64,000 bases of DNA, from the NCBI GenBank assembly GCA_963580455.1, contig OY756971.1, positions 15,833,001 to 15,897,000 on the forward strand, in the 5' to 3' direction. This document shows positions 34,900-47,125 of the stretch, piece after piece (the first letter of the stretch is position 1; the number at the start of each line of letters is the position of its first letter). The DNA is from Euonymus europaeus (Eukaryota; Streptophyta; Magnoliopsida; Celastrales; Celastraceae). The notes beneath the pieces are model-generated. The model saw only the letters and a program-made list of their open reading frames with translations, searched no databases and was not told the DNA's origin. Both the position numbers and the translations under genes were made by a program.

Positions 34900-36059
34900 T
34901 GTTAGGTGCAAAATGCACCTATATTTTTAGTCTTTAAAATTCTCAATTGGAATGCTTTTAAGTTCAAAAATACTACCCAATTGAGGTTTTTATGAATAGG
35001 TAGAGAATTGATTCGAAAATAATAAATTAAGAGTTATTTTGGAAAAAACTACAACCTAAGTGCGAGCGCCATTTTTGAGTCACTGATTGAAGAAAGAAAT
35101 ACTGTAACATATGTTCCAATTTGCGCGACCAATTAGCGGCTGCAAATTTAGCGGACCAATTAATTAATTAATTTTGTTGATGTGGCATCTAGGATTTTAA
35201 GTGTTGAGAAGCTCGTCCCAAAAGACATTCTCAGCCGCTGCAATCCATAAAACACAGAGAGAGGTGCGAAGAAGAGGGGAATCACCACGATTGAGCATCT
35301 TCTCTTCCTTAAATGTGATTTTTGATTTATTATTTCTATTGAAACTGGACTATGTGTAGATAAATTATTATGTAGTTTGGGTTTGGTTAGTTTCTTCTAC
35401 TGAAGTTTTGTTGCACGATTTCATTGAAAATTACACTAGGTTTAATTGATTTTTTTTAATTTATTGTTGATTTCCTATTGTCATGCATGCCTGATCAACA
35501 TCATAATATTAGGAATTTATTGTTAAACATATTGGACTGACCATAACCCGGTGTTTAACAAGTAATAATAATCTGCATAGGATCCAATATTGAGATCTTT
35601 GAACACAAATGATTGAGTAATACACCATTACTTAAGGTTGTATGCTTGTCGACTTTCTCATTTATATGCTTGTCTTTGGAAATTCTTAAGGTACACCAAC
35701 TGAGACTCCTTTGATAAGAAAAGATTTTAGGATGGACCAAAGCCAAGGTTGTTGTTTAAGAAAGTCAGAATTAGGAGAGCCAGACCAAGGTATCTTGATT
35801 AACAATTTTAAATCTTTAAATTGTGTGATTACATATTGAATCGTGTGACTATGTGATGGTAGTAGAACAACATCATCCCAAGCTAAATTTCTTGCATATT
35901 GGTTTACACAGTTTTTAGCGGATTTTTGTCATCTTTGATGATCTGAATTTTCTGCAATTTATTCTTGTTATTGTTATATCGCTTTCTTGGTAGTTGATAT
36001 GGTCTCTATGGATACGATCTTGTTCACTTTTTACTATCCCATGACAGGTACACTTATGA
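34900..36059 (+). repeat. 3' LTR of Athila element 2 (1160 bp)
   Basis: Starts TGTTAGGTGCAAAATGCACC straight after the polypurine tract. Ends at or near GGTACACTTATGA, a one-base decay of the expected CTTATCA. Near the end, GTCTCTATGGATACGATC is the motif commonly found close to the 3' end of Athila LTRs. The right boundary is inferred from the inverted terminal match to the start. Confidence 0.65.
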
Positions 36060-36239
36060 TTGGGTAAGACATGTCTGTATTTGATAATGCAGGTTTTACT
36101 TGTGATATTTTGTATCGACCATTCGTTGCCAACAGAATAAAAAAGAGCTTTACTACACTCCACCTCATAGAAAGGAAGGGGTTGGTAGGTTAAAAACACC
36201 ACTTAATGGCCTTCCATATGGCATGCCAATCTTGCCAAA

Positions 36240-37585
36240 CCATATGTTTGGTACAACAAACCTAGGAGTTTAGCTTAGAATATATGAATATGAGCCCTTT
36301 CCTAGAGGAGTGGGAAGAAATACTGCACCAATAAAAGTCAGGACACCACAAGTGGTTTGTCAACCTCTGTCTTCTAGACATAACTAGCAGATTGATATGG
36401 ACCTGGTGTGTGATGCATTTAGAAGTTTATGGACCCGGTCTTTGTTAGGTAGGCCGCCTTGAATTTAATAAACCATATCCACAATATGTTGGCAAAGAGA
36501 ATCCATATCTGAGAGGCTACAAGATCCCAAACTTCACTTTGTTTTTTAGAGAAGATGGTCAGTCAACAATAGAATATGTGGCACATTTTACCATCCAATG
36601 CAGAGAGCTGGCGAATTACGACAATTTCCCAAATTTCAAGTTGAGGCTTTCCTCCAACTCTCTAAAAGGTACCATATTTACTTTTTATGCTATTCTTCCT
36701 CATAACTCTATTTTTAGCTGACAGGAGATGGATAGGTTGTTTCACACCCATTTCTTTAAGGTGGATCATGAAGTATGCATAGTTAGAACTCTTTAGGGTT
36801 ACACAGATAGTTAGGAAGCAAGCTGATCTCTTCACTGAAAGATTTAAGAAGATGAAGAATCGTTGTAAGATCATCCTTCCAAATATCGAATACGTCAAGA
36901 TGGCCTAAAGAGGTATTGGCATCGAGCTAAGGAAAAAATTTTAGGGGATGGAGGTAAGGGATTTCTATGAGCTGACGGCAAAAGTCACATAATACGAGGA
37001 GCTTCTCTGGGAAGGAATTCAAAAGAAGAAGAAAGCCATGGGTCATACTATCAAGAGGTCAATGAATATGACGTAGCAGTAACGAGGCTTAATGCCACAA
37101 GAACTTGTGTGTGTCCAATGTTGATGCATAAGGAGCCATATATGAGGAAGAAGTCTCCTTTTTTAACACAACAAGTTCAGTACACCTTTGATGTATCAAA
37201 GATTGAGAAAATTTTTGATTTCCTTCTAAAGGAGAAGTTCATAACTATTCTTGGCAATTATAAATTCCTTCAATGGAGGATGTCAGAGGAAAGTGACTAT
37301 AAAGATATAGGTCCTAGCAATGAGTCAGATTTTGAAAGTACTGCAAAATAAATACTATTGAACTCCTTGCCCACCGAAACTTACATCGACACCAGCCTTT
37401 TAGAGAAGATAACCCATATTTATTTTCTCTCTATAGTTAAAACCTGATTCCCAATGGTACATAGTGCGCTACAAGAAGTTTCCCCAACCTCTCACACTTA
37501 CTCAGAAGAGATGATTGTAGCGTTAGAGATTAGGAGAGAGGAGAGAGAAAGAGGAAACTAAGGAGTCCCTAGTTAAAAACAAGTC
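36240..37585 (+). pseudogene. Gag remnant of an old Tat-like element (Tat element 2)
   Basis: A heavily mutated coding trace. At 36505-36720 it reads YLRGYKIPNFTLFFREDG, QSTIEYVAHFTIQCRELANY and FPNFKLRLSSNSL. It continues in other frames through MDRLFHTHFFKV and AKVT-like segments to an open stretch at 37109-37351 (FLTQQVQYTFDVSKIEKIF, DFLLKEKFITI). These are gag-core and post-gag segments of Tat-type polyproteins. At least six frame breaks and stops. The trace runs into a PIF-like insertion at 37589 and resumes at 38680. Confidence 0.75.
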
Positions 37586-37588
37586 TAA

Positions 37589-38676
37589 GAGCATTCTCAG
37601 TAGCTTCCCTGACACTCTTTATCCCTAAATTTGAAGAATATATCAAAAAAACTATATGTCCAGCAGTCTCCCTATCCCTATAAGATTCTCTACATTAGTC
37701 TCCCAATACATTAGTCTCCATGTGATATTTCACTCCTCAAGATGAGGGGATGAAAAGATCGGTCCCTATTCAGATAAAAAGATCGTTTTGGGCAAAATAA
37801 TGTGACACGTCAGCAAAAGAACAAAGGCAGAGGCGAAGTGCATAATTCATTCTAGACCTAAGAAGAAAACTTCTTTTAGAGAAAAAATGAAATGCGATTC
37901 GACTCTCTCTAATTCCAGTTCCAATTCATCTTTTTGATTCTTTGTCATAGGCAAGGGTTAAACCGAAGCTTCTTCTTCTCCAAAGTTTCAAGGTCTTCTT
38001 CTCTAGAGATTCAAAGTATTCTAAGATGTTTTTATAAATCTAGGGTTCTTTTCTATTTGGATGAGATTTTATGTTGTTCTAGATATTTGTTGGAGGTGCT
38101 TCAATTTGGGAATGATTTACTGTTCTGGTTGTTGATTTTACGTATGATTCAAACAAGTTTGAATTGTCAAACACTATAGGTTTTGTGATACTTGATTTCA
38201 ATCTGTTGTATCTGAAACATTTTGTCTCTTAATTGCATTTTGTTTGTTGTATGGTGAATGTTGTATATGCTCATAGTTGAAAAATGGAGTCTCAAACTAT
38301 TGATGAAAGCATGGAGAAGCCAAAAGCAAGAAAGACAGAGAATTACACAAGCCGAAGGAGGCACAGCTCTTTAAAAGAACATTTAACAAAGATCTTTGAA
38401 ATTATTAGAGTTCAATTTGGCTTGTTATTCCTATTTGTGAACTGAAATTGTTTTATTGCAATTTTTTATAATTTTTTTACTTGTTTTATGATTTGTAATA
38501 TTTTGTTTTGGAATTGTTCATGTTGAAATTGCTCTCAAAATTCAGAAATCAAAATATAAGGATCCAATTTAGGGAAATTGTTGTGTGTATAGGTTGATAA
38601 TTGAATCTCTATCCTGCATAATGGCCCATATCATTGTAGAATAAGGATAGAGATAAGGAAGCTATTGGGAGTTCTC
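37589..38676. mobile_element. PIF/Harbinger-like non-autonomous element (1088 bp)
   Basis: Ends GAGCATTCTCAGTAGCTTCC and, inverted, GAGAACTCCCAATAGCTTCC (14 of the first 20 bases agree), flanked by TAA on both sides (37586-37588 and 38677-38679). TAA/TTA 3-bp duplications and GAGCAT-type termini are characteristic of Tourist-like PIF/Harbinger elements. No transposase is recognisable. The interior has CT-rich and AT-rich stretches and a few short ORFs of no known family. Confidence 0.7.
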
Positions 38677-38679
38677 TAA

Positions 38680-39720
38680 ATTTGGGAGGAGATCCACTGA
38701 AGATCACGAAGTTGAATAAGACTCCACAATTACTAAAGCTGAGGAAGGAAAGAAATTTATGGACGGTGAGGTCCCTATCCCATTTGATTGTGCAACTATT
38801 TTTTTGCAATAAGAAAAACCCTAAAGATCCTAGGAGGAAAAGACAAAGGTAAAAAATTTTGTGCAGGCATCACCATCTAGTCATTAGGAATGGGTGAGCC
38901 CAAGAGAGTCATCTTGGAGAAAGCAATAAATAAGATGACACAACTCATAAAGCCATTATACATCAAAGGCCACCTAAATGGAGATAACGTAAAAGTGGTG
39001 TGGACTTATGCAAAACCTTTTAAGGTAAATGCAGACACGTGAAAGCTTGTTTATATGATGTAGACCTTGTTCCAATTGAATTCTTAGGAATAAGTAAATT
39101 GGGAATGCCTCATTCTGTAACAACAGTACAGAGTGATCATAAGAAGAATTAGAAGGGTGTCATTCAGTCAAAAACTATCGTGGTTCATAAAGGGCCAATG
39201 ACTGGAGTGATTATTGAAGAATTTGATGATTAAGTACTCCAGAGAGGAGTTAGAGGCAGCTACATCCGCTATAGCTAAAGCACATATGCAGTGGATACTC
39301 GATTTTTTGTGTGTGGAGCCGGACTTAGAAACCAAAGGCATAGAGGTAATAAATGAAGACATCCAAAAGGAAAATGGTGAAGGGTATGCAACAGAATGCC
39401 TCGGAGGATGCTCCGATTGATACAACACATGAACACGCAGGATTTAAATTTTTATTTTAAAAGGTATTAGTCCATATCTTTACCTTCAAGATCTTGTATG
39501 GAAGGTGGTGCTCCCTATTGGTACCAAGGATAGGGAGTGTGGAAAGTGGTCTTCTAATTGGGAGGGACCCTTCAAAGTGCACAAAGTTTTATAAAGTGAT
39601 TCTTATTGGTTGTCAAGCCTAGCTAGAGATCCTCACAAAATATTCATCAATGGTAGATACCTGAAGAAGTACTTATCTCCTCTAGGGAAGTAACATAAAG
39701 CCGAAGAATTAAATAATACC
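38680..39720 (+). pseudogene. Protease trace and integrase tail of Tat element 2
   Basis: Continues the Tat-like coding trace after the PIF-like insertion. IKPLYIKGHLNGD at 38955-38990 corresponds to the start of the Tat protease region. At 39460-39710 the integrase C-terminal tail reads DLVWKVVLPIGTKD, NWEGPFKVHKVL and FINGRYLKKYLSP, the segment that ends Tat pol. RT, RNase H and the integrase core are deleted in between. Many stops and shifts. Confidence 0.7.
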
Positions 39721-40057
39721 TAGGGCCGACTCCATGGCCAGTTTAGGGAATGCGTTATTGGTAGGCTTTAAAGACTCCATATGTTATAAGGTAGCCCAAA
39801 TTATAAGGCCACCCTATTTAATATTTTCTATCATGACATAATCTATAAAGAAAGTTGGCCTCATGGAAACTAGGTGTCGGCTCGAAAATATGAGGCCAAG
39901 CCCGACCTAAGCCCAAGTATGAATATTGACTTCGGGTTTCGGGTCGAGCCCAAGCCCGGCCGGCCTACGCCCAATAAATTCGGGTTAGGCGTTGGGCTTT
40001 TGAGTTCAGGCTGGGGTTTTAACTATTTTTATCACATATATTAATTAAATAATCAAC

Positions 40058-40091
<34 letters not shown>

Positions 40092-40096
<5 letters not shown>

Positions 40097-41193
40097 GTTT
40101 GGTGTTTCTCACCAAAATCGTTAGTCAACAAAATATGGAAACTTAATGCAGAAAATAAAAAACAAATCAGAACACCACGATTTAAAAGAGGAAACCTTAC
40201 TGGGAAAAACCTAGAGTCTATGAGCGACCAACCTTGAGAAAAACAATTCACTAATCACAAATCAAGAGTACAATCTTATCTTTGACTTAAAGATATCGCT
40301 CGTAGATCCCATTCATTCAGTATATGTTTCAACTCAACACTCAAACCACATTGGTAGAGCTCGCTTTTGGCACCTCCAAAAGACTTTACGAACAAGGACT
40401 CACTCATTCTCACCAAGAACACAAACGAACTATGAAACTCTCTTTCTCAAGCTAATCTCTCAATTTACATGAATAATCTCACCATTACAAGGATAATATC
40501 AGAGAAAGTAAAACTAACGATTGAAGCTCATATATTTTGGAATTAAGTGTTGCTTCCAGTAACTCTTCAAATTGATGATAGGTCACTTATATAGTGCACA
40601 TGATGATAAGCCTCGACACTTCATGATAAGAACCACTTTTATCTCCTGTAAATCACATTTTGACAAAACACAAATCTTCAAGTGATATTACATATGTGTA
40701 TCACAATCACCAAGAGATAAAACAATATCGTTTAGTTTGAGTTTCAATCAATGTAAAAGTCAAACATGTTTAGTGCATTTATTCATAGCCCAACAGTTAC
40801 AGGTTTAGTGCATTTATTCATACAAATGACAAAAGACAAGTGATGATAGAATTTATCACCGTAACAAGAAGTTGAGATAAACCAAAACTCACCACTCAAG
40901 TGATATAACTCATATCAACTACTAGCAGTTTTATTTAATATAAAAGACAATTACTTAACCAAATAAATCTATAACAACTCCTAGTTGTAAATACCTCGTC
41001 ATGGTCTATTTCAACTCCAACACGTCACATAAAATATTATCTTAATAATCCATAAAAATATTTTTGAAATAACACGTGTTATAACCAACAAGAATCCTAG
41101 ATTTGTTACGAAGTAACTTACCTTAAGGTTACTTCACCTGCACAGATTTAGGTTATCTCACAATTATCACAATTTGGGTTTTAAAACCCAACA
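40092..41193 (-). repeat. 3' LTR of the copia element
   Basis: Minus-strand start TGTTGGGTTTTAAAACCC, end …GGTGAGAAACACCAAACTTTCA. Matches 42639-43704 nearly throughout, with small indels and a ~45-bp extra stretch (about 40237-40285). Confidence 0.9.
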
Positions 41194-42638
41194 ATATCCT
41201 CCTTGACAAATGTCTGATCAAAATACCTGCACACAATAAACAATATTTCCAAACAACACATGTGCTTCTTCAATGTAGACAACCAATATCTTGCATATAC
41301 AAACACACAAAAAACCGAGCATAATATCCTGAACAACTCCCCTTCATTATATTATCTCCCTCTCAATAAGTTATCTCCCACTTTTGACCAACAAATTCTC
41401 ATAAATGAGCTCTCAAAATTTATGAAGAAATGAGTTTACATTGTAGCTTACTTCACACTTGGCCTACATATTTGAAACATATTTTCACTTAGAAAAAAAC
41501 TAGGCCATCCCAAAAAATTAAAACACATAAAAGAGAATCCAAATAAAATAGGAAATCAAGAGAAAATGGTTTCAAGGATGGAACTTTTAGATTTCGATGC
41601 TCAATCAAAAGAATTTAAACAATGATAAGGAAGAGTTACCAAAAGATGTGTTTAAGAAATGGACTTACTACTCCCTCATCATATCCTTGATATTTGATGC
41701 ATGTTATTCATTCTTGTGCATCTATGTGTGAATCTCAAAAACTTGTTAGATCAAGATAAAACATAATACAAGAGATTGATTATTCATATGTTGTCAAATC
41801 TAGATCCTTTGGTACTTTCATGTACATGAAAGCAACATACAAGATTACCCTCCTCGATTTCAAGAGATGAAACATTTGAATTCATGGCGGCTTTCACAGT
41901 CAAGCTTAGGTAGCTCTCTTTAGTTCAAGAGATACATACCCTTTTTTCTTTTTTTTAAATACCTTTGACGTAGCCCTTTCCATTTGACTTACTCAAATAA
42001 TTGCATCAAGATTCTCAAAGAATTGTTCAATAGACAAATCTCAAGCATTATGTCAATCAGACTTCGCAAGTAGAGATTTGTGAAAAATAACATATGACTA
42101 ATAACATGATCTTTTCAATTTTATGAATGGATTAGCCATTTAACAATAACCACATTCAAAGGTAATATCAAACAATCAATGCTTCAATCATAGATCAAGA
42201 ATTAAATCACATATCCCATACACATGTTACCTCAAGCTACTTGAAAATCTATTATATTGTAATCACCTCTAGTGTTTTTCTTAGGAACAAAAACCTTTGT
42301 TTGTCTAAGGGTTTTGTAAAAATGTCAGCCAATTGATTTTCAATAGCAATATATCCAAGAGACACAAATTATTTTGACTATATGAAATAAAATTGTCTGA
42401 GGTAGGCTTGCTGCATGTTACCTCAATTGCATTTGTATGTTTCTGCCTCTATGAGGTAGGTTACCTGGAAGTTACCTCAACTTGATCAACACTTCCAGAT
42501 TTTTCTTTATCAGTACTTGACTCTATATTGACCAACCTTTGAGCACTTTGCCTTCAAATAAGAGTCATTTGAGCCATAAAAAAAATGTGGTATATGATTC
42601 GTTCTGGTTTCCATGTTCACACATGCTCTGATAACAAT

Positions 42639-43704
42639 TGAAAGTTTAATTTTTCTCACCAAGATCGTTAGTAAAAAAATATGGAAACTTAATGCGAAAA
42701 ATAAAAAACAAACCAAAATACCACGATTTTAACGAGGAAACCTTACTGGAAAAAATATCGAGTCTATGAGTGACATACCTTGAGAAATAATTCACTAAAG
42801 ACATCGCTCCTAGATTCCATTCATTCAGTATATGTTTCAACTCAACACTCAACCCACTTTGGTAGAGCTTGCTTTTGGAGCCTCCAAAATACTTCATGAA
42901 CAAGGAATTACTCCTTCTCACCAAGAACAAAAACGAACTATGAAACTCTCTTTCTCAAGCTAATCTTTGAATTTAAATGAATAGTCTCACCATTACAAGG
43001 ATAATATGAGATAGAATAAAATTAACGCCCGAAGCTCATAAATTTTGGAATTAAGCGTTGCTTCTAGTAACTCTTCAAATTGATGATAGGTCACTTATAT
43101 AGTAAACATGATGATAAGCCTTGACACTTCATGATAAGAACCACTTTTATCTCCTGTAAATCACATTTTGAGAAAACACAAATATTCAAGTGATATTACA
43201 TACGTGTATCACAATCACCAAGAGATAAAACAATATCTTTTAGTTTGAGTTTCAATCAATTTAAAAGTCAAACACGTTTATTGCATTTATTCATAGCCCA
43301 ACACGTACAGGTTTAGTGCTTTTATTCATACAAATGACAAAAGACAAGACATGATAGAATTTATCACCTGTAACAAGAAGTTGAGATAAACCAAAACACA
43401 CCACTCAAGTGATATAACTCATATCCACTACTAGCAGTTTTATTTAATATAAAAGATAATTACTTAACCAAATCTATCCATAACAACTCCTAGTTGTAAA
43501 TACCTCTTATCATGGTCTATTTCAACTCCAACACGTCACATAAAATATTATCTCAATAATCCACAAAATTATTTTTGAAATAACAGGTGTTATAACCAAC
43601 AAGAATCCTAAATCTGTTACGAAGTAACTTACCTTAATGTTACTTCACCTGCACAAATTTAGGTTATCTCACAATTGTCACAATTTGAGTTTTAAAAACC
43701 GACA
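42639..43704 (-). repeat. 5' LTR of the copia element
   Basis: Minus-strand start TGTCGGTTTTTAAAACTC, end TTTTTCTCAC…AAACTTTCA, followed by the primer-binding site. Differences from the 3' LTR are scattered, so the insertion is not recent. Confidence 0.9.
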
Positions 43705-43960
43705 ATATATATTATCACTGCACACTGTATATATATTGTTGGAGGGGTCCAAAGTACCACCACCATTCAGTGAACCAGTAGGGAAAATGATAAGTTTGAT
43801 TAAGTTTAAAATGAAAAAACCATGTATGTTTTTGTTCGGAGTTTTGAATAAAAAATATTTTGTCCAAGCCTCCTGGTAATCCCAATAATTATAACCATCA
43901 GGACTGTATGGGACATAAAATTTTCTTGATTTGTGTAACTCTTGTCCCCACATTGCTAGT
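43705..43960 (-). pseudogene. Second-ORF C-terminal remnant, left viral copy
   Basis: Reads VPYSPDGYNYWDYQEAW from 43915 leftward, then, after a frame break, aromatic-rich FPYWFTEWWWYFGPL at about 43790-43745. A tyrosine/tryptophan-rich tail like this occurs in the extra ORF that accompanies some endogenous caulimovirid polyproteins; function unknown. It is separated from the N-terminal part (44270-44650) by about 300 bp of degenerate sequence with stops. Confidence 0.5.
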
Positions 43961-44269
43961 GTTAAAATATTTAAAATTTGAACTGTGTGATGTGTTAGAG
44001 CTGAAGTATGTGAGGAATGATATTTCTTTAAAGAGATTGAATCAGTATCAATTAAAATAAATTCATAAAATGTTTAATTTTTGTTTAAATGTTATGGCAC
44101 ATAGTGCCAATTGGGAAGGAAGATTTTTGAAACCACAGTCTTTGCGTCGTCGCTCATGTATTCTCTTTCCATGAGGACAACCTTTTGATAAATTTTTTGT
44201 CAAAATACTTTGATATATAAATAGAAGGTTGAGATTGATTTTGTTTTAATGTTGTATTAACAACAATTT

Positions 44270-44650
44270 TTAAAACTGGCTCGAAAATTTGTAAGGCTGA
44301 ACTAATAGGTGGCTTTTGTGCCTGAGAATTGCTAAAGCAACCTCAGGTGTTTTTTGTAAAGATGAAACCCACTCCAATAAAGATGGATTGTTTAAAATTT
44401 CTTGGGGAATTGGGAGTTGAGGTTGAGGGTTAGAAGAGATTACCTCTTTACATTTTGATTTGGCTAAGGTAAGTTTTTGATCTTCTTCATCGGCTATATC
44501 AGCCCATGATTTTTTTGGAAGAATTGGTGCCTCTTCCAAGGCATAGGATTCTTTAGAGAGCCTCTGCATCTGGGATCGTGTTGTTGGTGGAGATGTACGG
44601 TCACGTCCTCGTCTGGAGGAGGTACTCATATTAGACAGTGAAGTGGACAT
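44270..44650 (-). pseudogene. Second ORF, N-terminal part, left viral copy
   Basis: Open frame of 126 codons starting MSTSLSNMSTSSRRGRDR, with a PPTTRSQMQRLSKESYA segment and an acidic/basic middle, ending at a frame break. It begins about 45 bp beyond the end of the protease frame, where the RT would be expected in a one-piece caulimovirid genome. The same ORF follows the protease in the right copy (51258). No known domain recognised. Confidence 0.6.
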
Positions 44651-45113
44651 TCATTCATAGAATGATTTATATTTTTTGTAGGTTTTTGTAAGAAAGGAAA
44701 AAAATAAATTTTTACCGCATAAAGAAGTATGGATGTCATCATGACCTACTTGAAATGGTTTGATTAGATCAAGAAATACTGTTCTTAAAATAACATATTT
44801 TGTAATATTTTGAGCGCCAATCTGTATGAAAGGATAATTTGTAAAGAATTCTAAGTTGTTCTCCGGCTGCAGATTTTATTCCTTCAATTGTTTTTTCCCA
44901 ATAACAACAAGGGACTAAATCAGATCCCATACAATTTAAATCTGCACCAGAATCCACTAAAGCAATCGTATCAAAAGAATAAGATTCTTGAATAACAATT
45001 ATAATCCTGATAAACAATTTTTAGTCAGTAACTTGAGATAATAATCCAATAAGAGATTGGTCATTTTTGTAAGAACTCTCAACTAAGATTCCTTCTGTTT
45101 CAGATGTAATTAG
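44650..45113 (-). pseudogene. Aspartic protease remnant, left viral copy
   Basis: Frame 45017-44769 holds the retropepsin motif ALVDSGADLNC and the downstream CYWEKTIEGIKSAAGEQL. The rest of the protease is frameshifted, with a ~55-bp internal deletion relative to the right copy. It would release the structural proteins from the polyprotein. Confidence 0.75.
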
Positions 45114-45547
45114 TCATTTTCCTTTGTCAATGATGGAGACTAATTGATTTATTTTCCATCGATCATTCCTTTGTTGATTCTTAAGATTGTTGAGTTCGAT
45201 CTTTAATTTAGAAATCTCCATTTGAAGGTGTTGAAGATCAGAAGCAGAAGAGGGTCCTGTCTTTTTATCATGTTTAGACAGAATTCCCTTCAAATTATAG
45301 GTTATTTTTGGTGGTGCAACCTTATTATCAGAATTAAATATTTTTTTTAATTTATCTAAGCTAGCTTGCTTCACCGTGGAATCATCAATGTGATTAACAA
45401 CTTCCAAAAGGAATTCTTGGTCCCTGGAGAGCATGTTTATTTCAGGGTTGAATGATGAAGGAATATCATCATATTGATGTTCATTGTCAGAAGGAGACAG
45501 TGATGATTCGTCATCAATATCTATAAGAGTTAAATCTAATTTTGTAA
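45114..45547 (-). pseudogene. Coiled linker between zinc knuckle and protease, left copy
   Basis: Frame 45434-45114 (MLSRDQEFLLEVVNHIDDST…) ends in a heptad-rich segment (LQHLQMEISKLKIELNNLK), then stops where the right copy continues into protease. Upstream sequence is acidic and serine-rich. This is the expected coat-protein C-terminal/protease linker; no enzyme motif. Confidence 0.6.
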
Positions 45548-45567
45548 TAATATTTTAATTCATTAAT

Positions 45568-46066
45568 TCAATTGCGGACTCCACAATATTTTGCATAATG
45601 GCCTGACGTATTACATTTAAAACAAATGACTTGTTTAAAATTAGGCTTCTCTTCCTTAGGATTGGATTTTTTTTTTTGTCCTTTCTCTTTGTTTATTAAA
45701 TGATTTCGGAGTATAAGATTTCTTATAAAACCTAGATCTAAAGTGAGTAGGTGTTTGTTTTTCAGTAGAACTTTTTTGCTTAGAACATTTTTCTTCATAA
45801 CCAAATTGTTTACAAAAAGAACCTAATTCATTTCTGGATTTGGTTTGTTCATATTGTAATTGTTTTTGTAACTTAATATCATAACATAATTGTAAACCTA
45901 CTTTTTGAATATGATTAACTAGATCACCATAAGTTAATTTATCATAAGGGATTTTATTATTGTATATAGATTTAATCTTTTCTCTAACTTTACCTCTTAA
46001 CAAAATTGGAAAACCTGCTAAGAATTTCTCTTTCCAGAAAGATTGATTATTATTAGGGCGCATCAT
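45568..46066 (-). pseudogene. Coat-protein C-terminal region with CCHC knuckle, left copy
   Basis: Two overlapping frames. 46066-45656 reads MMRPNNNQSFWKEKFLAGF and YGDLVNHIQKVGLQLC, and ends in a lysine/arginine-rich stretch. After a +1 shift (45804-45568) the nucleic-acid-binding knuckle CFKCNTSGHYAKYC follows and is complete. A basic stretch before a CCHC knuckle is the hallmark of caulimovirid coat proteins. Confidence 0.8.
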
Positions 46067-46131
46067 AACTCTAGTTAAGAAGATATCTTTGTACTGATGG
46101 AAATCATGAAGTTTCCAACATCTTAAATTTG

Positions 46132-46506
46132 CTAAGAGTTCTGAAGACCTATCTCTAATGCTTGAGGATCTCCTAAGAAATGTTTTGAAATGGAAAAGAT
46201 TAATGTGGCCACAGCATCTTGGATTTCTTTCCCAAATTCTGTTTTAATAAATGTGCCATCAGAAGCAATTTTAACAGCATTGAAAATTTCATTTTGTTGG
46301 GCGGATGTGAGATGGTAATCCCACCATCCTTTCAATTGACCCGTAAAGCCAGCAAAAATCAAGTTTGTAATAGCTTGGTCAGTTGTATCTATTTTTGTTT
46401 TGTAAGCATTGCTTACCATTGTCATATGTTGTAATCGATTAAGAATATTGTAATCTGACATACCATCTATATTCCATTCATAAATGGTATCAACATTATA
46501 TTTCAT
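46132..46506 (-). pseudogene. Coat-protein core, left copy
   Basis: Uninterrupted 124-codon frame containing WNIDGMSDYNILNRLQHMTM and FAGFTGQLKGWWDYHLTSAQ, segments recurrent in endogenous pararetrovirus coat proteins of plant genomes. Separated from the next segment (46066) by a short frame break. The equivalent in the right copy (49276-49700) is more damaged. Confidence 0.8.
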
Positions 46507-46586
46507 TTGATTTGTTTATTTTTCTTCTAAAAGAAGATCTGGTGGAGTAGTTTTAGAATAATAAAGTTTTTGAGGAGATTTTCATT

Positions 46587-47003
46587 TCATTTTGTTGACT
46601 TCAAAGTCAGAATTATCTGGAGTACTTCTAGTTTTGTCAAGATTGTGAATTGCTGGTTTTGTACAAGCCTCAGGAGTGTCAGAAATTTGTAAGGAAGGAA
46701 ACTGAGTAAGATCAGTTCAAAGTTCTTGTAGCTTTTTTTATCTATTGCTGTCATGAAATCATAATCTTTTGGAGCTAATGTTTTAGCTAGTTGGGGTTTG
46801 AATACTGGTTTGTCTAAAGTATTTGTAATGGTTGGTTTTTGGACATAATCTTTTAATGGATTTAATTGTTGACTAATTGTGGATAAGTGTTGATTTATAA
46901 ATTTATTTTGTTCAATTATATTCTTGAATTCTTCGGCTTTGGAGACTTTAAATGGTGTGGCAATGACAGAAGAATTCTTATAATCTAATTCAAGTTGGGT
47001 CAA
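46587..47003 (-). pseudogene. Region between movement and coat domains, left copy
   Basis: Reads MTQLELDYKNSSVIATPFKV, then helix-rich EFKNIIEQNKFINQHLSTIS and a basic/proline linker; the last ~45 codons are in a shifted frame. The same segment occurs in the right copy at 48773-49204. No named domain. Confidence 0.6.
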
Positions 47004-47125
47004 AGGTGGAAGTTCAGATTCAATAATTGTTTTTTTAGTATTATCATACCATGTCTGAACCCTAGTGGTAGCATTGATTGTTTTTTATGAGAAAGGATAA
47101 ATAGCCCAGTCAATACAGGGATCAT

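Larger units (their letters stand above)
40092..43704 (-). mobile_element. Internally deleted Ty1/copia element (3.6 kb)
   Basis: Two long direct repeats (40092-41193 and 42639-43704), TG…CA on the element strand, act as LTRs. Next to the right one is a primer-binding site (GTTATCAGAGC on the minus strand, 42623-42636). Next to the left one is a polypurine tract (CAAGGAGGATAT, 41194-41206). Flanking 5-mers are both ATATA, though they lie in TA repeats and are weak evidence. Inside, a gag start (METRTNHIPHFFYGSNDSY, 42615 down) lies within ~150 bp of an RNase H tail (ENQLADIFTKPLDKQRFLFL, about 42345-42285). Nearly all of gag-pol is deleted. About 1 kb of unrecognised sequence separates the RNase H tail from the left LTR. 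Confidence 0.9.
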
